In this document: positions 1 through 8,189 of the stretch, in pieces | How positions within the stretch are numbered: the first letter of the stretch is position 1 | How the letters are laid out: each line of letters begins with the position of its first letter | From: JAYFQF01 sp034927285 | GTDB taxonomy: Bacteria > Bacillota > Peptococcia > DRI-13 > UBA5745 | Direction: 5' to 3' | DNA length: 56,907 bases | Assembly (NCBI GenBank): GCA_034927285.1 | Contig: JAYFQF010000045.1 | Coordinates: 1 to 56,907 of the forward strand | Notes under the pieces: generated by a model | Seen by the model: the letters and a program-made list of their open reading frames with translations, nothing else | What the model was told of the DNA's origin: nothing | Database searches by the model: none | Translations under genes and position numbers: made by a program

Positions 1-34
1 AACCTGGGGTTTCCGCCGTCAGCCCTGCCGTTCT

Positions 35-742
35 TTACTGTCGTTTCGACAGACCTTTTGACGGCTTGTTCACTTTGCTCGATTTTAAAAGCAGGGCGGA
101 GAAGATGACGATCCATAGCATGTAGCCGTAGATATTGATGCGTTCCCAAACACCCATCAGAGGCGTGGGCAGGTTTAAAGCGTATTTTGGCTGCTCCAAT
201 CCGGCCAGCAGGCCAAAAACGACAAATAATATCATGGTGATAACCGAATAAGCTCTGGATTTCCCTTTAAAGGAGACCGCCCCCGCGATCATCGCCGGGA
301 ACATGCAGAGAAAAACCCCGGCCGCCGTCAGAATTCCGTGCAGCGTATCCGAAAAATCCGCCGGGATTCCCCGCAGATGGATGGGAAAGAACAGCGTAGC
401 CGCAAGCCCCAGGAGCTCTTTGGCGATAATCAGGCAGGCCGCGATTTTCAGAGCTCTCTTACCGCCGGAAGAGAGCAAGATACCGGCGCCGTAAGCGTAG
501 ATCAGCAGGGCATAGAGAATGAAAGAAACAGCCACATACACTCTGGTGGGCGCGTCAATGGCAATCAGTTCGCTGACAGTTTGAGATACGGGGCTATACT
601 CACGCCACATAAGGGATGCGGCGATATCGGTGATCAGATAGAGAATTGAGGAGATGATCCCAAGGGAAAATAAAACTTCCTGAAGCCTGGCCGTTTTACG
701 GCCTTTTTTTCTTTGAGCAGGATTTGCGGAGGTCTGCTTCAT
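35..742 (-). CDS. DUF998 family membrane protein
   Basis: A 235-residue integral membrane protein with about six hydrophobic segments after a basic N-terminus (QRKKGRK). The pattern of an early helix, a loop with SPVSQTVSELIA, and later helices fits the DUF998 family, whose function is not established. Its start overlaps the stop of the upstream TetR regulator by four bases (ATGA), so the two are translationally coupled. I infer that the TetR protein controls this membrane protein, perhaps in a stress or efflux-like response. The family call rests on sequence feel and topology only. Confidence 0.75.
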   Translation of the reverse strand: MKQTSANPAQRKKGRKTARLQEVLFSLGIISSILYLITDIAASLMWREYSPVSQTVSELIAIDAPTRVYVAVSFILYALLIYAYGAGILLSSGGKRALKIAACLIIAKELLGLAATLFFPIHLRGIPADFSDTLHGILTAAGVFLCMFPAMIAGAVSFKGKSRAYSVITMILFVVFGLLAGLEQPKYALNLPTPLMGVWERINIYGYMLWIVIFSALLLKSSKVNKPSKGLSKRQ

Positions 743-1353
743 CTTTTTTCCCTCTGTTCTTTTTGCGCCGGCGTGCTTACGGAGCGGTCCAGCAGCCCCT
801 TCATCGTAAATTCGGCCAGGTATTCGATCACACCGGGAAAGTATTGGATGCCGATTTCCTCCTTATGGGTTTCCGTCACGATCAAAGCGCTGAACATCGC
901 CATAATCATCTCCGGATCGATATCCCCTCTCATCCGGCCTTCGGCTTGCCACTTCTTCACGATTTCGGTAAAGCTGCTGTAAAGAAAATCCACGCGCTTC
1001 AGGCCGTTTGCGTCACGAAAGCTCTTTTCTATTTTGCCGAATACCTCTTTGTTGTACCATTCCCGCAATATAGGATCAGCGTTCATGCCCTGAAAATTTA
1101 AAAGCAGCATCCGCTTCATGGTTTGCAGAGGATCGGCATTGACGTCTACGGCCTCCATGATGCTCTTTTTCAAGGCGACGTTTTCCTCATTATAAATCTC
1201 CAGAAACAGGGCTTCTTTCGAGGGGTAGTGATTGTAAAAGGTGCCTACCGCCATTCCGGCCATTTTCATGATCCCGGCAACATTCGTATTCTTAAAGCCC
1301 TTTAAGCCGAATAAATGCTTTCCCCAGCGATAGATTTCCGCTTTTTTATCCAT
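739..1353 (-). CDS. TetR/AcrR family transcriptional regulator
   Basis: A 204-residue one-component repressor. The N-terminal helix-turn-helix is clear: a helix ending in FGLKGFKNTNVAGI, then KMAGMAVGTFYNHYPSKEALF, the usual TetR recognition helix. The all-helical C-terminal half would bind an unknown ligand. The ATG has a good Shine-Dalgarno sequence (GGGAGGA). Its stop overlaps the start of the DUF998 gene by ATGA, making a two-gene operon. A perfect 14-bp inverted repeat about 350 bp upstream (1704-1737) has the look of a TetR-type operator, but it lies nearer the diguanylate cyclase gene, so the target is open. Confidence 0.9.
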   Translation of the reverse strand: MDKKAEIYRWGKHLFGLKGFKNTNVAGIMKMAGMAVGTFYNHYPSKEALFLEIYNEENVALKKSIMEAVDVNADPLQTMKRMLLLNFQGMNADPILREWYNKEVFGKIEKSFRDANGLKRVDFLYSSFTEIVKKWQAEGRMRGDIDPEMIMAMFSALIVTETHKEEIGIQYFPGVIEYLAEFTMKGLLDRSVSTPAQKEQREKR

Positions 1354-1700
1354 GTATATCCTCCCGCGGCAATGTTTTAAACGTTCATTTTTCTTCCCGG
1401 AAAATCAAAGCAGCGCCCTGCGGCCTTTTTCAAAAATCCCGATGTAGTATCATAATTGTAATCGGACTCGAACCAGCATTTTTCCAGATAATAAAGGGAA
1501 TCCCGGTATTCCTCACTTGCATCCGGTGAATCATTGTTCGCGTCATCCGGAACAGCATCAGCCGGTTATTCGAACTCAATCCCGCCGTAGGGTTTCTGGA
1601 TGCTTCCGAATTTGCGGACGGCGTCACAGGTCCCTTTTTTCGTTGGCTCCCGATCAAGACGATCATTTTTTTATTCCGGACCTCCAATGGATACAGATAA
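1354..1700 (-). pseudogene. Possible decayed ORF between TetR gene and operator
   Basis: About 350 bases with no intact gene. On the minus strand one frame reads like protein text interrupted by stops: a segment ending in KPYGGIEFE then TAA, followed in the same frame by EEYRDSLYYLEKCWFESDYN and a run to a TAA near 1380. Another frame starts with an ATG and IVLIGSQRKKG. The mix suggests a degraded gene, but I cannot name a parent family and chance is possible. Confidence 0.25.
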
Positions 1701-1703
1701 GTC

Positions 1704-1737
1704 TATATGAATGAATATTTTTTTATTCATTCATATA
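1704..1737. promoter_or_regulatory. Perfect inverted repeat, candidate TetR-type operator
   Basis: Left arm 1704-1717 (tatatgaatgaata) and right arm 1724-1737 are exact reverse complements, separated by six T residues. The 14-bp arms with TGAATGAATA half-sites resemble operators of QacR/AcrR-like TetR repressors. It lies 150 bp upstream of the GGDEF gene and 350 bp upstream of the TetR gene, so it could serve either. A terminator is less likely because there is no T-run after the right arm and the arms are AT-rich. Confidence 0.5.
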
Positions 1738-1807
1738 AACGGTAACAGCTACAAGGGGAGATGTCAATAGGTGAAGCTGCCTTGCGGAATGCTTCCACAG
1801 TAAAATT

Positions 1808-1850
1808 ATGATATAATGAGCCACGCGAATTTCATCATGATATAATGAGC
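1808..1850 (+). repeat. Two copies of a 14-bp TATAAT-containing repeat
   Basis: The sequence atgatataatgagc occurs at 1808-1821 and again at 1837-1850, just upstream of the GGDEF gene. Each copy contains a perfect TATAAT, but no convincing -35 box sits 16-18 bp upstream. The exact reverse complement is found at 43588-43601, so this is a dispersed motif and not only a local duplication. It may work as tandem -10 elements. Confidence 0.55.
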
Positions 1851-1886
1851 GAAAATAAGCTGCAATGACGGGGAAGAAGGGGGAGA

Positions 1887-3755
1887 ATGAGGAAAAACCC
1901 TTTAGAATACGGAATCAGGCGCTATTTGGGCACCATTTTCGGCGCCGTACTCTGCCTTATCCTGCTAGCGGTTTTTTTCAGGGACGCCGGCATACGTTCT
2001 TCGGAAAATGAGATGAATCAAATCCGGCACCAGCTGAGGGAACTGGCCTGGGTGGAAGCGGATTATGTAAAATTTCATATTGAAAGAACCATCCGCAGGG
2101 GAGAAGACCTGGCCATGGCCCTTGCCAGCCATCGGGAGCTTTTGTCGCCTGAAGTGCAGGAGCTGATCACAGAGCTGCAGAACGAAAGCGAAGCTGCCGA
2201 TATTTTTTTGATTCTGCCTGACGGCAGTTTAGCTTATGCGGAAGAAGAGGGCTGTAAATTAGCCCGGGAAGTGGATTTTCATCGGGTATTAAAGGAAGGC
2301 ACCCTGATTTCCGCCGTTCACCCGGCGGAAAACGCCGGGGACAATCATTTCGGCATCATGTTTCCGGTGCTGCGGGAAGGTCAGGCTCTGGGGGTGCTGG
2401 TGGGCCTGTACAACGCCTCCGCTTTAAGCCAGATTATCAATATCACCTGTTTTGAAGGGCAGGGTTATGTCCACGTATTCCAGTCCGACGGTACGTATGT
2501 GGTTCGTTCGGCTCATGCCGGCAGCATCATTCAGTCGGATAATATTTTTACCATCCAAAAAGCTTCTTTTCATGAAGGCTACAGCTTTGAAACCATGAGG
2601 GCCGATATCCGGGCGGGCCGCAGCGGTTTTATCGCTTACACCTCCACCGGAGGAGCCGACCGGTACGGTTATTATATGCCGGTGGGGGTAAAAGACTGGT
2701 ATGTCATTTCGGTGACGCCGATGGAAGTGGTGGAAAAATATGCGGACATGACAGATAGACTCAACCATCAATTGGTCTTGAAGATCCTGTTGGCTTTCGC
2801 CGTTTTCGCCCTTTCGGCCATTACGGACCTGTGCCGCTGGAAAAATCAGATTCTGGAAGCCGACGCTCAGGTCCGGGTTTGCGATCAGCTGTTTAAGACG
2901 GCCGTTGCCCATCTGGATTACCGGTTTTTTGAAGTCAATTTTCAAACCGGAACCTTTCGGATGCTGGACAGGAAAGGCGAGGAAGGAGAGCGGCGCAGCG
3001 GCATTGAGGAGTATAAGATCAGGGTCCATCCCGAGGATCTTCCCGTCCTGAAGGACATAAAAAAACAGCTCCAGAGGGACAGGGAGGAGGCTTCCTGCCT
3101 GTTTCGGATGAAGCCGCCGGAAGAGGGAGAGGGCGGCAGCTACCGCTGGTACCGTCTGGCCTTAACAGGGATCAGAGATGAGAAAGGCAAAGTCATCCGG
3201 GCCGTAGGCAGCCTGAAGGATGTGGATCAGGAGCAGAATGAGACGCAAATGCTGCGGGAAAAAGCGCAGCGCGATCCCTTGACGGGCCTGTTGAACCGGG
3301 CGGAATGCCAGAGGCAGATCGATCTGGCTCTGAAAAACGGCGAAGCTTTCGCCGGCGGTATGCTTTTGATTTTGGATATCGACCATTTTAAGGAAATCAA
3401 CGACAGCCAGGGCCATCTCTGCGGCGACAAGGCCTTGCTGAAGGTGGCGGAAGGACTGAAAAATACCTTCCGGAATACCGATGTGGTGGGCAGGCTGGGC
3501 GGCGACGAATTTTTGGTTTTTGCCCGGGAGGTTTTTGACGCCGGCGTGATCGGAAAGAAATTGCGGGAAGTAAGCCGCATCCTGCGCGCCGCCGAAGAAG
3601 ACCAGGATCTTTACGTTGCGGTAAAGGTCAGCGCCGGCATCGCTGAGGCGGAAAAAGGCGACGATTTTCTTTCCCTTTACGACAAGGCGGACAGGGCTCT
3701 GTACAAAGCCAAGGCGGCAGGACGGGACCGCTTTGCCGTTTGGGGCCTGGAATAG
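1887..3755 (+). CDS. Membrane-anchored diguanylate cyclase (GGDEF)
   Basis: A 622-residue sensor enzyme that should make cyclic di-GMP from two GTP. Order: short cytoplasmic tail, transmembrane helix (about 16-30), a large extracytoplasmic region of the Cache type (about 35-290), a second membrane helix (about 295-312), a PAS-like region (about 325-440) and a C-terminal GGDEF domain. The active-site loop is intact (LGGDEF, residues 538-542 for GGDEF) and an RxxD inhibitory site (RNTD, 529-532) lies at the expected distance, so product inhibition is likely. The ATG follows a GGGGGAG ribosome site. It is a single gene with no EAL domain. The ligand is unknown. Confidence 0.92.
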   Translation: MRKNPLEYGIRRYLGTIFGAVLCLILLAVFFRDAGIRSSENEMNQIRHQLRELAWVEADYVKFHIERTIRRGEDLAMALASHRELLSPEVQELITELQNESEAADIFLILPDGSLAYAEEEGCKLAREVDFHRVLKEGTLISAVHPAENAGDNHFGIMFPVLREGQALGVLVGLYNASALSQIINITCFEGQGYVHVFQSDGTYVVRSAHAGSIIQSDNIFTIQKASFHEGYSFETMRADIRAGRSGFIAYTSTGGADRYGYYMPVGVKDWYVISVTPMEVVEKYADMTDRLNHQLVLKILLAFAVFALSAITDLCRWKNQILEADAQVRVCDQLFKTAVAHLDYRFFEVNFQTGTFRMLDRKGEEGERRSGIEEYKIRVHPEDLPVLKDIKKQLQRDREEASCLFRMKPPEEGEGGSYRWYRLALTGIRDEKGKVIRAVGSLKDVDQEQNETQMLREKAQRDPLTGLLNRAECQRQIDLALKNGEAFAGGMLLILDIDHFKEINDSQGHLCGDKALLKVAEGLKNTFRNTDVVGRLGGDEFLVFAREVFDAGVIGKKLREVSRILRAAEEDQDLYVAVKVSAGIAEAEKGDDFLSLYDKADRALYKAKAAGRDRFAVWGLE

Positions 3756-3787
3756 TTGATTTCCCGGGGATAATGGTTTCTTAAATA

Positions 3788-3816
3788 TTGTGCTTCATTG
3801 TCGTAAGTGGTAGAAT
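3788..3816 (+). promoter_or_regulatory. Sigma-A-type promoter for the ACT/threonine genes
   Basis: TTGTGC (3788-3793) and TAGAAT (3811-3816) are separated by 17 bp, 57 bp upstream of the ACT protein start. Good agreement with the vegetative consensus. Confidence 0.55.
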
Positions 3817-3872
3817 GTCTTTTATAGACGGACATTTGTCTGCCGGGGAAATAATTGGCGGGAGGAAGCTCG

Positions 3873-4319
3873 ATGAAAGTAAAAGGTATGGCCAAATCCT
3901 ATATTGTCAGCAGAGAGATTCTGCCGGAAGCGATCATTAAAACGGCTCAGGCCAAAGAGCTTTTGCTCAAGGGAGAGGCCCTGACGGTAAATGAAGCGGT
4001 GGAAAAGGTGGGCATCAGCCGCAGCGCCTTTTATAAATACCGGGACGGGGTAGCCCCCTACGTCCAGGATGAGAGGGAGAAAATCATGGCCCTCACCGTG
4101 ATTTTGGAGCACCGCTCCGGAATTTTGTCCAGTGTCCTGAATACCGTGGCTTCGATGAAGGGAAATATCATCTCGATTAATCAGGGGATGCCGGTGCAGG
4201 GAATCGCCATAGCCACCTTAAATATAAATACCACTTCCGTAAAAAACCCCCAGGAGCTGGCGGAAGCGCTGCGGCGTCAGGAGGGAGTAAAACGGGTGGA
4301 AGTGATTTCAAAGATCTGA
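3873..4319 (+). CDS. pheB: ACT domain protein, UPF0735/PheB family
   Basis: A 148-residue protein with an N-terminal helical part containing a helix-turn-helix-like segment (EAVEKVGISRSAFYKYRDGV) and a C-terminal ACT domain (LTVILEHRSGILSSVLNTVA). ACT domains bind amino acids, and members of this family are found beside homoserine dehydrogenase genes, as here. The role of PheB itself is not settled; it is sometimes called a chorismate mutase-like protein. I chose ATG 3873 because GGAGG ends seven bases upstream; an upstream TTG at 3855 lacks this. It probably heads a transcript continuing into the two homoserine dehydrogenases and thrB. Confidence 0.85.
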   Translation: MKVKGMAKSYIVSREILPEAIIKTAQAKELLLKGEALTVNEAVEKVGISRSAFYKYRDGVAPYVQDEREKIMALTVILEHRSGILSSVLNTVASMKGNIISINQGMPVQGIAIATLNINTTSVKNPQELAEALRRQEGVKRVEVISKI

Positions 4320-4376
4320 GAACCGGCCGGCCTTGGGGAAAAGGCGGAATATTGCCGCTTAAGCGGGAGGGAAAAG

Positions 4377-5666
4377 ATGAACAGGGTAAATATTGCGGTG
4401 CTGGGTCTTGGCACCGTGGGGCAGGGAGTGATCATGCTCCTGAAAAAACAAAAGGAAGAGATGAAAAAGGCTACGGGCTGTGAAATCTGCCTGAAGCGCT
4501 GCCTGGAAAAATTTATTACGAAAAAATTGGACGTGGAGCTGGAGCCGGGGGTCCTGACGGACCGCTGGAGCGAAGTGCTGAACGATCCGGAAATCCAGAT
4601 CGTCATCGAGACCATCGGCGGTATCGAGCCTGCCAGGACCTATATCCTGCAGGCCCTCAGGGCCGGAAAAAATGTGGTGACCGCCAATAAGGATCTCCTG
4701 GCGGCCTGCGGTCAGGAGCTATTTAAAGCCGCCGCCGAAGCCCATAAGGATCTGTACTATGAGGCCAGTGTGGGCGGCGCCATCCCTTTGGTGGGTCCCC
4801 TGCGGCAGAGCCTGGCGGCCAGCCATCTGAGTCAGGTCATGGGGATCGTCAACGGTACCACCAACTATATCCTGACCCGGATGGAGCGGGAAGGCCGGGC
4901 CTTTGACGACATTTTGCAGGACGCCATGAATCTGGGATATTCCGAGGCCGATCCCAGCGCCGACATCGAAGGCTATGACGCCGCCCGGAAAATGGCGATC
5001 CTGGCTACGTTGGCCTTTCACAGCCAGGTGACCATAAACGACGTCTATGTGGAGGGCATCAGCCGGGTGGACCTGGAGGACATTCGTTCTGCCCGTCGCC
5101 TGGGCTATGCCGTAAAGCTTCTGGGGATTGCCCGCCTTGACCGCCAGCTGATCGAGGTCCGGGTGCATCCCGCCCTGATTCCTTTGGACCATCCTCTGGC
5201 CTCGGTCCATGATAATATGAACGCGATCCTGGTGAACGGCCGGGATCTGGGAGATTCCATGTTTTATGGCGTGGGGGCCGGCCGCCTGCCCAGCGCCAGC
5301 GCTATCCTGGGGGATGTGGCCGCTATTGCCAGGAATATTAAAAATGACTGCGAAGGCCGGCTGAATCTTTTGGACCGCCGGGAGCGGGCCATCAAGCCTA
5401 TGCAGGATGTGGAGACCCGCTTTTTCCTGCGCCTGGTGCTGGCCGACCGGCCCGGGGTGCTGGCCCAGATCGCCGAGGTTTTGGGAAACCATGGGGTGAG
5501 CCTGGCCCGGGTCCTGCAGACCAATTTGCGGGAAGGGGACGCCGAACTGGTATTGGTCACCCATGGGGTAAGAGACGGGGATATGCAGCTGGCCCTGACG
5601 GAAATCAGCGGCCTGGCCGCCACCAGAGAAATCGTTACCGTACTGCGGGTAGAAGGCCTGGAATAA
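4377..5666 (+). CDS. hom: Homoserine dehydrogenase, copy 1
   Basis: A 429-residue enzyme that reduces aspartate semialdehyde to homoserine with NAD(P)H, the branch point to threonine and methionine. The N-terminal Rossmann motif is GLGTVGQG; the catalytic region carries GIVNGTTNYILTRM and ADIEGYDAARKMAILA with the conserved Asp and Lys; a C-terminal ACT domain starts near residue 347 (FFLRLVLADRPGVLAQIAEV) and suggests threonine feedback. SD is GGGAGGG. It lies 57 bp after the ACT protein and 30 bp before a second complete homoserine dehydrogenase. Length is normal for the ACT-containing form. Confidence 0.95.
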   Translation: MNRVNIAVLGLGTVGQGVIMLLKKQKEEMKKATGCEICLKRCLEKFITKKLDVELEPGVLTDRWSEVLNDPEIQIVIETIGGIEPARTYILQALRAGKNVVTANKDLLAACGQELFKAAAEAHKDLYYEASVGGAIPLVGPLRQSLAASHLSQVMGIVNGTTNYILTRMEREGRAFDDILQDAMNLGYSEADPSADIEGYDAARKMAILATLAFHSQVTINDVYVEGISRVDLEDIRSARRLGYAVKLLGIARLDRQLIEVRVHPALIPLDHPLASVHDNMNAILVNGRDLGDSMFYGVGAGRLPSASAILGDVAAIARNIKNDCEGRLNLLDRRERAIKPMQDVETRFFLRLVLADRPGVLAQIAEVLGNHGVSLARVLQTNLREGDAELVLVTHGVRDGDMQLALTEISGLAATREIVTVLRVEGLE

Positions 5667-5696
5667 GAAGAAAACCGGCAAAGAGGAGTGGAAAAC

Positions 5697-6989
5697 ATGG
5701 AAAATGTATATGTGGCCATCCTGGGCCTGGGCACCGTAGGCCAGGGCGTGGCCATGATGATATTGAACGACCGGGAGATCTGGGCCAAAAGATGCGGCAG
5801 CCGGATCATTTTAAAGCGTACCCTGGAGCGGCGGCCGGAACGCCGCCTTGATGTGGAGCTTGACGGCGTGGTCCGCTCCCAGGATTGGCGGGCCATCGCC
5901 GAGGATCCGGAGATTTCGGTGGTGATCGAGACCATCGGCGGCATCGAGCCGGCCCGCACCTATATTTTGGAGGCCCTGGCCGCCGGAAAGAACGTAGTCA
6001 CCGCCAATAAGGAACTTTTGGCCGTTCATGGCCAGGAACTGTTTGCCGCGGCAAAGTCCGCCGGCCGGGACCTGTATTTCGAGGCCAGCGTGGCCGGGGC
6101 CGTGCCCATTATTTCCGCTTTGCGGCAAAATCTGTCCGGCAGCATCCTGACGGAGGTCATGGGGATCGTCAACGGCAGCACCAACTATATCCTGACCCGG
6201 ATGAAACGGGAAGGCCTGGGCTACGGCGACGTACTGGGAGATGCCCAGAAGCTGGGCTATTTAGAGGCGGACCCCACAGCCGATGTGGAAGGTTTAGACG
6301 CCGCCCGCAAGGCCGCTATCCTGGCTACTATTGCGTTTAAGAGCCAGGTTACTTACGATGATGTCTACGCTCAGGGCATCACGGCGATCACTGCCGAGGA
6401 TATGGCCTTTGCCGAAAAGCTGGGCTATGCCGTTAAGCTGGTGGCCATCTGCCGGGAACAGGAAGGGAAAATCGAGGTACGGGTCCATCCCGCCCTGCTG
6501 CCGGAAAAACATCCGTTGTCGTCGGTAAACGATTCCTTCAACGCGGTTTTCATCAGGGGACTGGGCCTTGACAAAGTCATGCTTTACGGCCGGGGCGCCG
6601 GCAGGATGCCTACGGCCAGCGCCGTCATGGGCGATGTGGTGGAAATCGTCAGGAATATCAATTTTAACTGCCAGGGCCGGCTGAATCAGGTCTATCCCCG
6701 GGAAAAAGAGATCATCCCCATGGCGGACGTGAAGACCCGCTTTTTCCTGCGGTTTATCCTGGCGGATAAACCCGGCGTTATGGCTAAAATTACCAAGGTG
6801 ATGGGAAACCACGGCATCAGCCTGGATTCGGTGCTGCAAAAAGAGCTGGGGGACGGTTCGGCGGAGGTGGCTTTTGTCACCCATCTGGTCCGTCAGGGCG
6901 ATATGGACGCGGCCTTGGCGGAGATCAGGGAAATGGACGTGACCCGGGAGATCAGGACGGTATTGCGGGTAGAAGGGGCAGAGGCATGA
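5697..6989 (+). CDS. hom: Homoserine dehydrogenase, copy 2 (tandem paralogue)
   Basis: A second full-length homoserine dehydrogenase of 430 residues with the same architecture as the gene before it: GLGTVGQG nucleotide-binding motif, GIVNGSTNYILTRM, ADVEGLDAARKAAILA, and a C-terminal ACT domain (FFLRFILADKPGVMAKITKV). Identity to copy 1 is obviously high along the whole length, so this is a tandem duplication. ATG 5697 is chosen because GAGGAG ends eight bases upstream; the GTG at 5688 overlaps that site. The stop overlaps the thrB start by ATGA. The two ACT domains differ most at their ends, which could allow different feedback control. Confidence 0.94.
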   Translation: MENVYVAILGLGTVGQGVAMMILNDREIWAKRCGSRIILKRTLERRPERRLDVELDGVVRSQDWRAIAEDPEISVVIETIGGIEPARTYILEALAAGKNVVTANKELLAVHGQELFAAAKSAGRDLYFEASVAGAVPIISALRQNLSGSILTEVMGIVNGSTNYILTRMKREGLGYGDVLGDAQKLGYLEADPTADVEGLDAARKAAILATIAFKSQVTYDDVYAQGITAITAEDMAFAEKLGYAVKLVAICREQEGKIEVRVHPALLPEKHPLSSVNDSFNAVFIRGLGLDKVMLYGRGAGRMPTASAVMGDVVEIVRNINFNCQGRLNQVYPREKEIIPMADVKTRFFLRFILADKPGVMAKITKVMGNHGISLDSVLQKELGDGSAEVAFVTHLVRQGDMDAALAEIREMDVTREIRTVLRVEGAEA

Positions 6990-7894
6990 TCAGAGTCCGC
7001 GTGCCGGCCACCTCGGCCAACCTGGGGCCCGGCTTTGACGCCTTCGGCATTGCCCTGAGCTTATTTAACGATTTTATCTTCCGGGAAAAAAGCGATGAGC
7101 GGCTGCCCAAGGGCTACGGCCTTTTGGGAGCCGGAAACCTGGCGGAAAACGCCGTAAGGCTTTTTGCCTCCCGGGGCGGCTTTGCCATGCCGCAAAACCT
7201 GGAGATCGGCATTCGGGCCCGGGTGCCCAGAAGCAGAGGCCTGGGCAGCAGCGCCACCCTGTCCGTGGCGGGCCTGGCCGCCGCCAACGCCTGGTTTAAG
7301 GCCGGGCTGGGAGAAGAGGAGCTTTTAGCGCTGGCCGCCTGCCTGGAGGGCCATCCGGACAACGCGGCGCCGGCTATTTTAGGGGGGTTTGTCATCTCCG
7401 TAAAAGAAGGGGAACAGGTCCGCTATCTGCAGACCGTGCCGCCCAAGCCCTTAAAGGTGGTGGCCGCCGTGCCGGAGTTTGAACTGAAGACCGCCGATTC
7501 CCGCAAAGTGCTGCCGAAACAGGTGGACTTTAACGACGCTATATATAATGAAGCCCGGGCCGGGCTTTTGGCCGGGGCCCTGATCACCGGCCGCTATGAG
7601 CTTTTGCGCACGGCCATGCTGGACCGGCTGCATCAGCCCTACCGCATGCCTTTAGTCAAGGGGTTGGAGCAGGTGATGGCGGCGGCCCTGGAAGCCGGCG
7701 CCCTGGGCGCCTGCCTGTCCGGTTCCGGCCCTACCGTACTGGTCTTTTGCCCGGCGGATAAGAAGTTTTTCAACGGCCGAAGTCAGGCGGATCGGATCAG
7801 CCAGGCCGTCTGCGGGGCCTGGCTGGAGGCGGGAGTAAAAAGCCGCTGCTATCATTTGGATGTGGCAAAAAAAGGCTATTTACTGACGGAATAA
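6986..7894 (+). CDS. thrB: Homoserine kinase
   Basis: A 302-residue GHMP-family kinase that phosphorylates homoserine with ATP in threonine synthesis. The start VRVPATSANLGPGFDAFG is the homoserine kinase signature and the ATP loop is PRSRGLGSSATLSVAGLAAA; the C-terminal glycine loop AGALGACLSGSGPTVLVF is intact. The ATG overlaps the stop of the second homoserine dehydrogenase (ATGA), so expression is coupled. Threonine synthase is not in the window. It is followed by a strong promoter for tRNA-Pro. Confidence 0.95.
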   Translation: MIRVRVPATSANLGPGFDAFGIALSLFNDFIFREKSDERLPKGYGLLGAGNLAENAVRLFASRGGFAMPQNLEIGIRARVPRSRGLGSSATLSVAGLAAANAWFKAGLGEEELLALAACLEGHPDNAAPAILGGFVISVKEGEQVRYLQTVPPKPLKVVAAVPEFELKTADSRKVLPKQVDFNDAIYNEARAGLLAGALITGRYELLRTAMLDRLHQPYRMPLVKGLEQVMAAALEAGALGACLSGSGPTVLVFCPADKKFFNGRSQADRISQAVCGAWLEAGVKSRCYHLDVAKKGYLLTE

Positions 7895-7918
7895 TTTTGC
7901 TTTTTCTGCTTTTTTTGC

Positions 7919-7947
7919 TTGACAGTAAAACGAAATCCTTTTATAAT
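7919..7947 (+). promoter_or_regulatory. Consensus promoter of tRNA-Pro(GGG)
   Basis: Perfect TTGACA (7919-7924), 17-bp spacer and perfect TATAAT (7942-7947), 15 bp before the tRNA. Typical of a stable RNA gene. Confidence 0.85.
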
Positions 7948-7962
7948 AACATGTGTTGTTGT

Positions 7963-8040
7963 CGGGGCGTAGCTCAGTTTGGCTAGAGCGCCATCTTGGG
8001 GTGGTGGAGGCCGCAAGTTCAAGTCTTGTCGCTCCGACCA
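7963..8040 (+). tRNA. tRNA-Pro (GGG)
   Basis: Folds as a complete cloverleaf: acceptor CGGGGCG pairs with CGCTCCG, the anticodon loop TTGGGGT places GGG at the centre, the T arm is GCAAG-TTCAAGT-CTTGT, and CCA is encoded at 8038-8040. It has its own promoter and terminator, separate from the seven-gene array near 10 kb, which holds tRNA-Pro(TGG). Confidence 0.95.
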
Positions 8041-8054
8041 TTTTTTTGAAAGAC

Positions 8055-8088
8055 AGCCTGTTTCCCGTTAAGGAAGCAGGCTTTTTTC
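8055..8088 (+). terminator. Intrinsic terminator after tRNA-Pro
   Basis: An 11-bp stem (8055-8065 with 8072-8082, one G-T pair), six-base loop, and a run of T from 8082. Confidence 0.85.
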
Positions 8089-8104
8089 TTTGCGGAAAAT
8101 TTTA

Positions 8105-8132
8105 TTGACAGCAGAGAAAAATCATGTATAAT
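8105..8132 (+). promoter_or_regulatory. Promoter of the SpeD-like gene
   Basis: TTGACA (8105-8110), 16-bp spacer, TATAAT (8127-8132). Immediately after it, 8139-8146 and 8151-8158 form an 8-bp inverted repeat (gattgtcg/cgacagtc, one G-T pair) that could be an operator or 5' leader hairpin. Confidence 0.75.
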
Positions 8133-8189
8133 TGGGTTGATTGTCGATGACGACAGTCGAAAATTAAATAAGAATTGGGGGCATGATAG

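Noticed and set aside
4719..5681. 320-residue minus-strand frame over homoserine dehydrogenase
   Set aside because: Opposite strand of a well-defined enzyme gene; composition typical of shadow frames.
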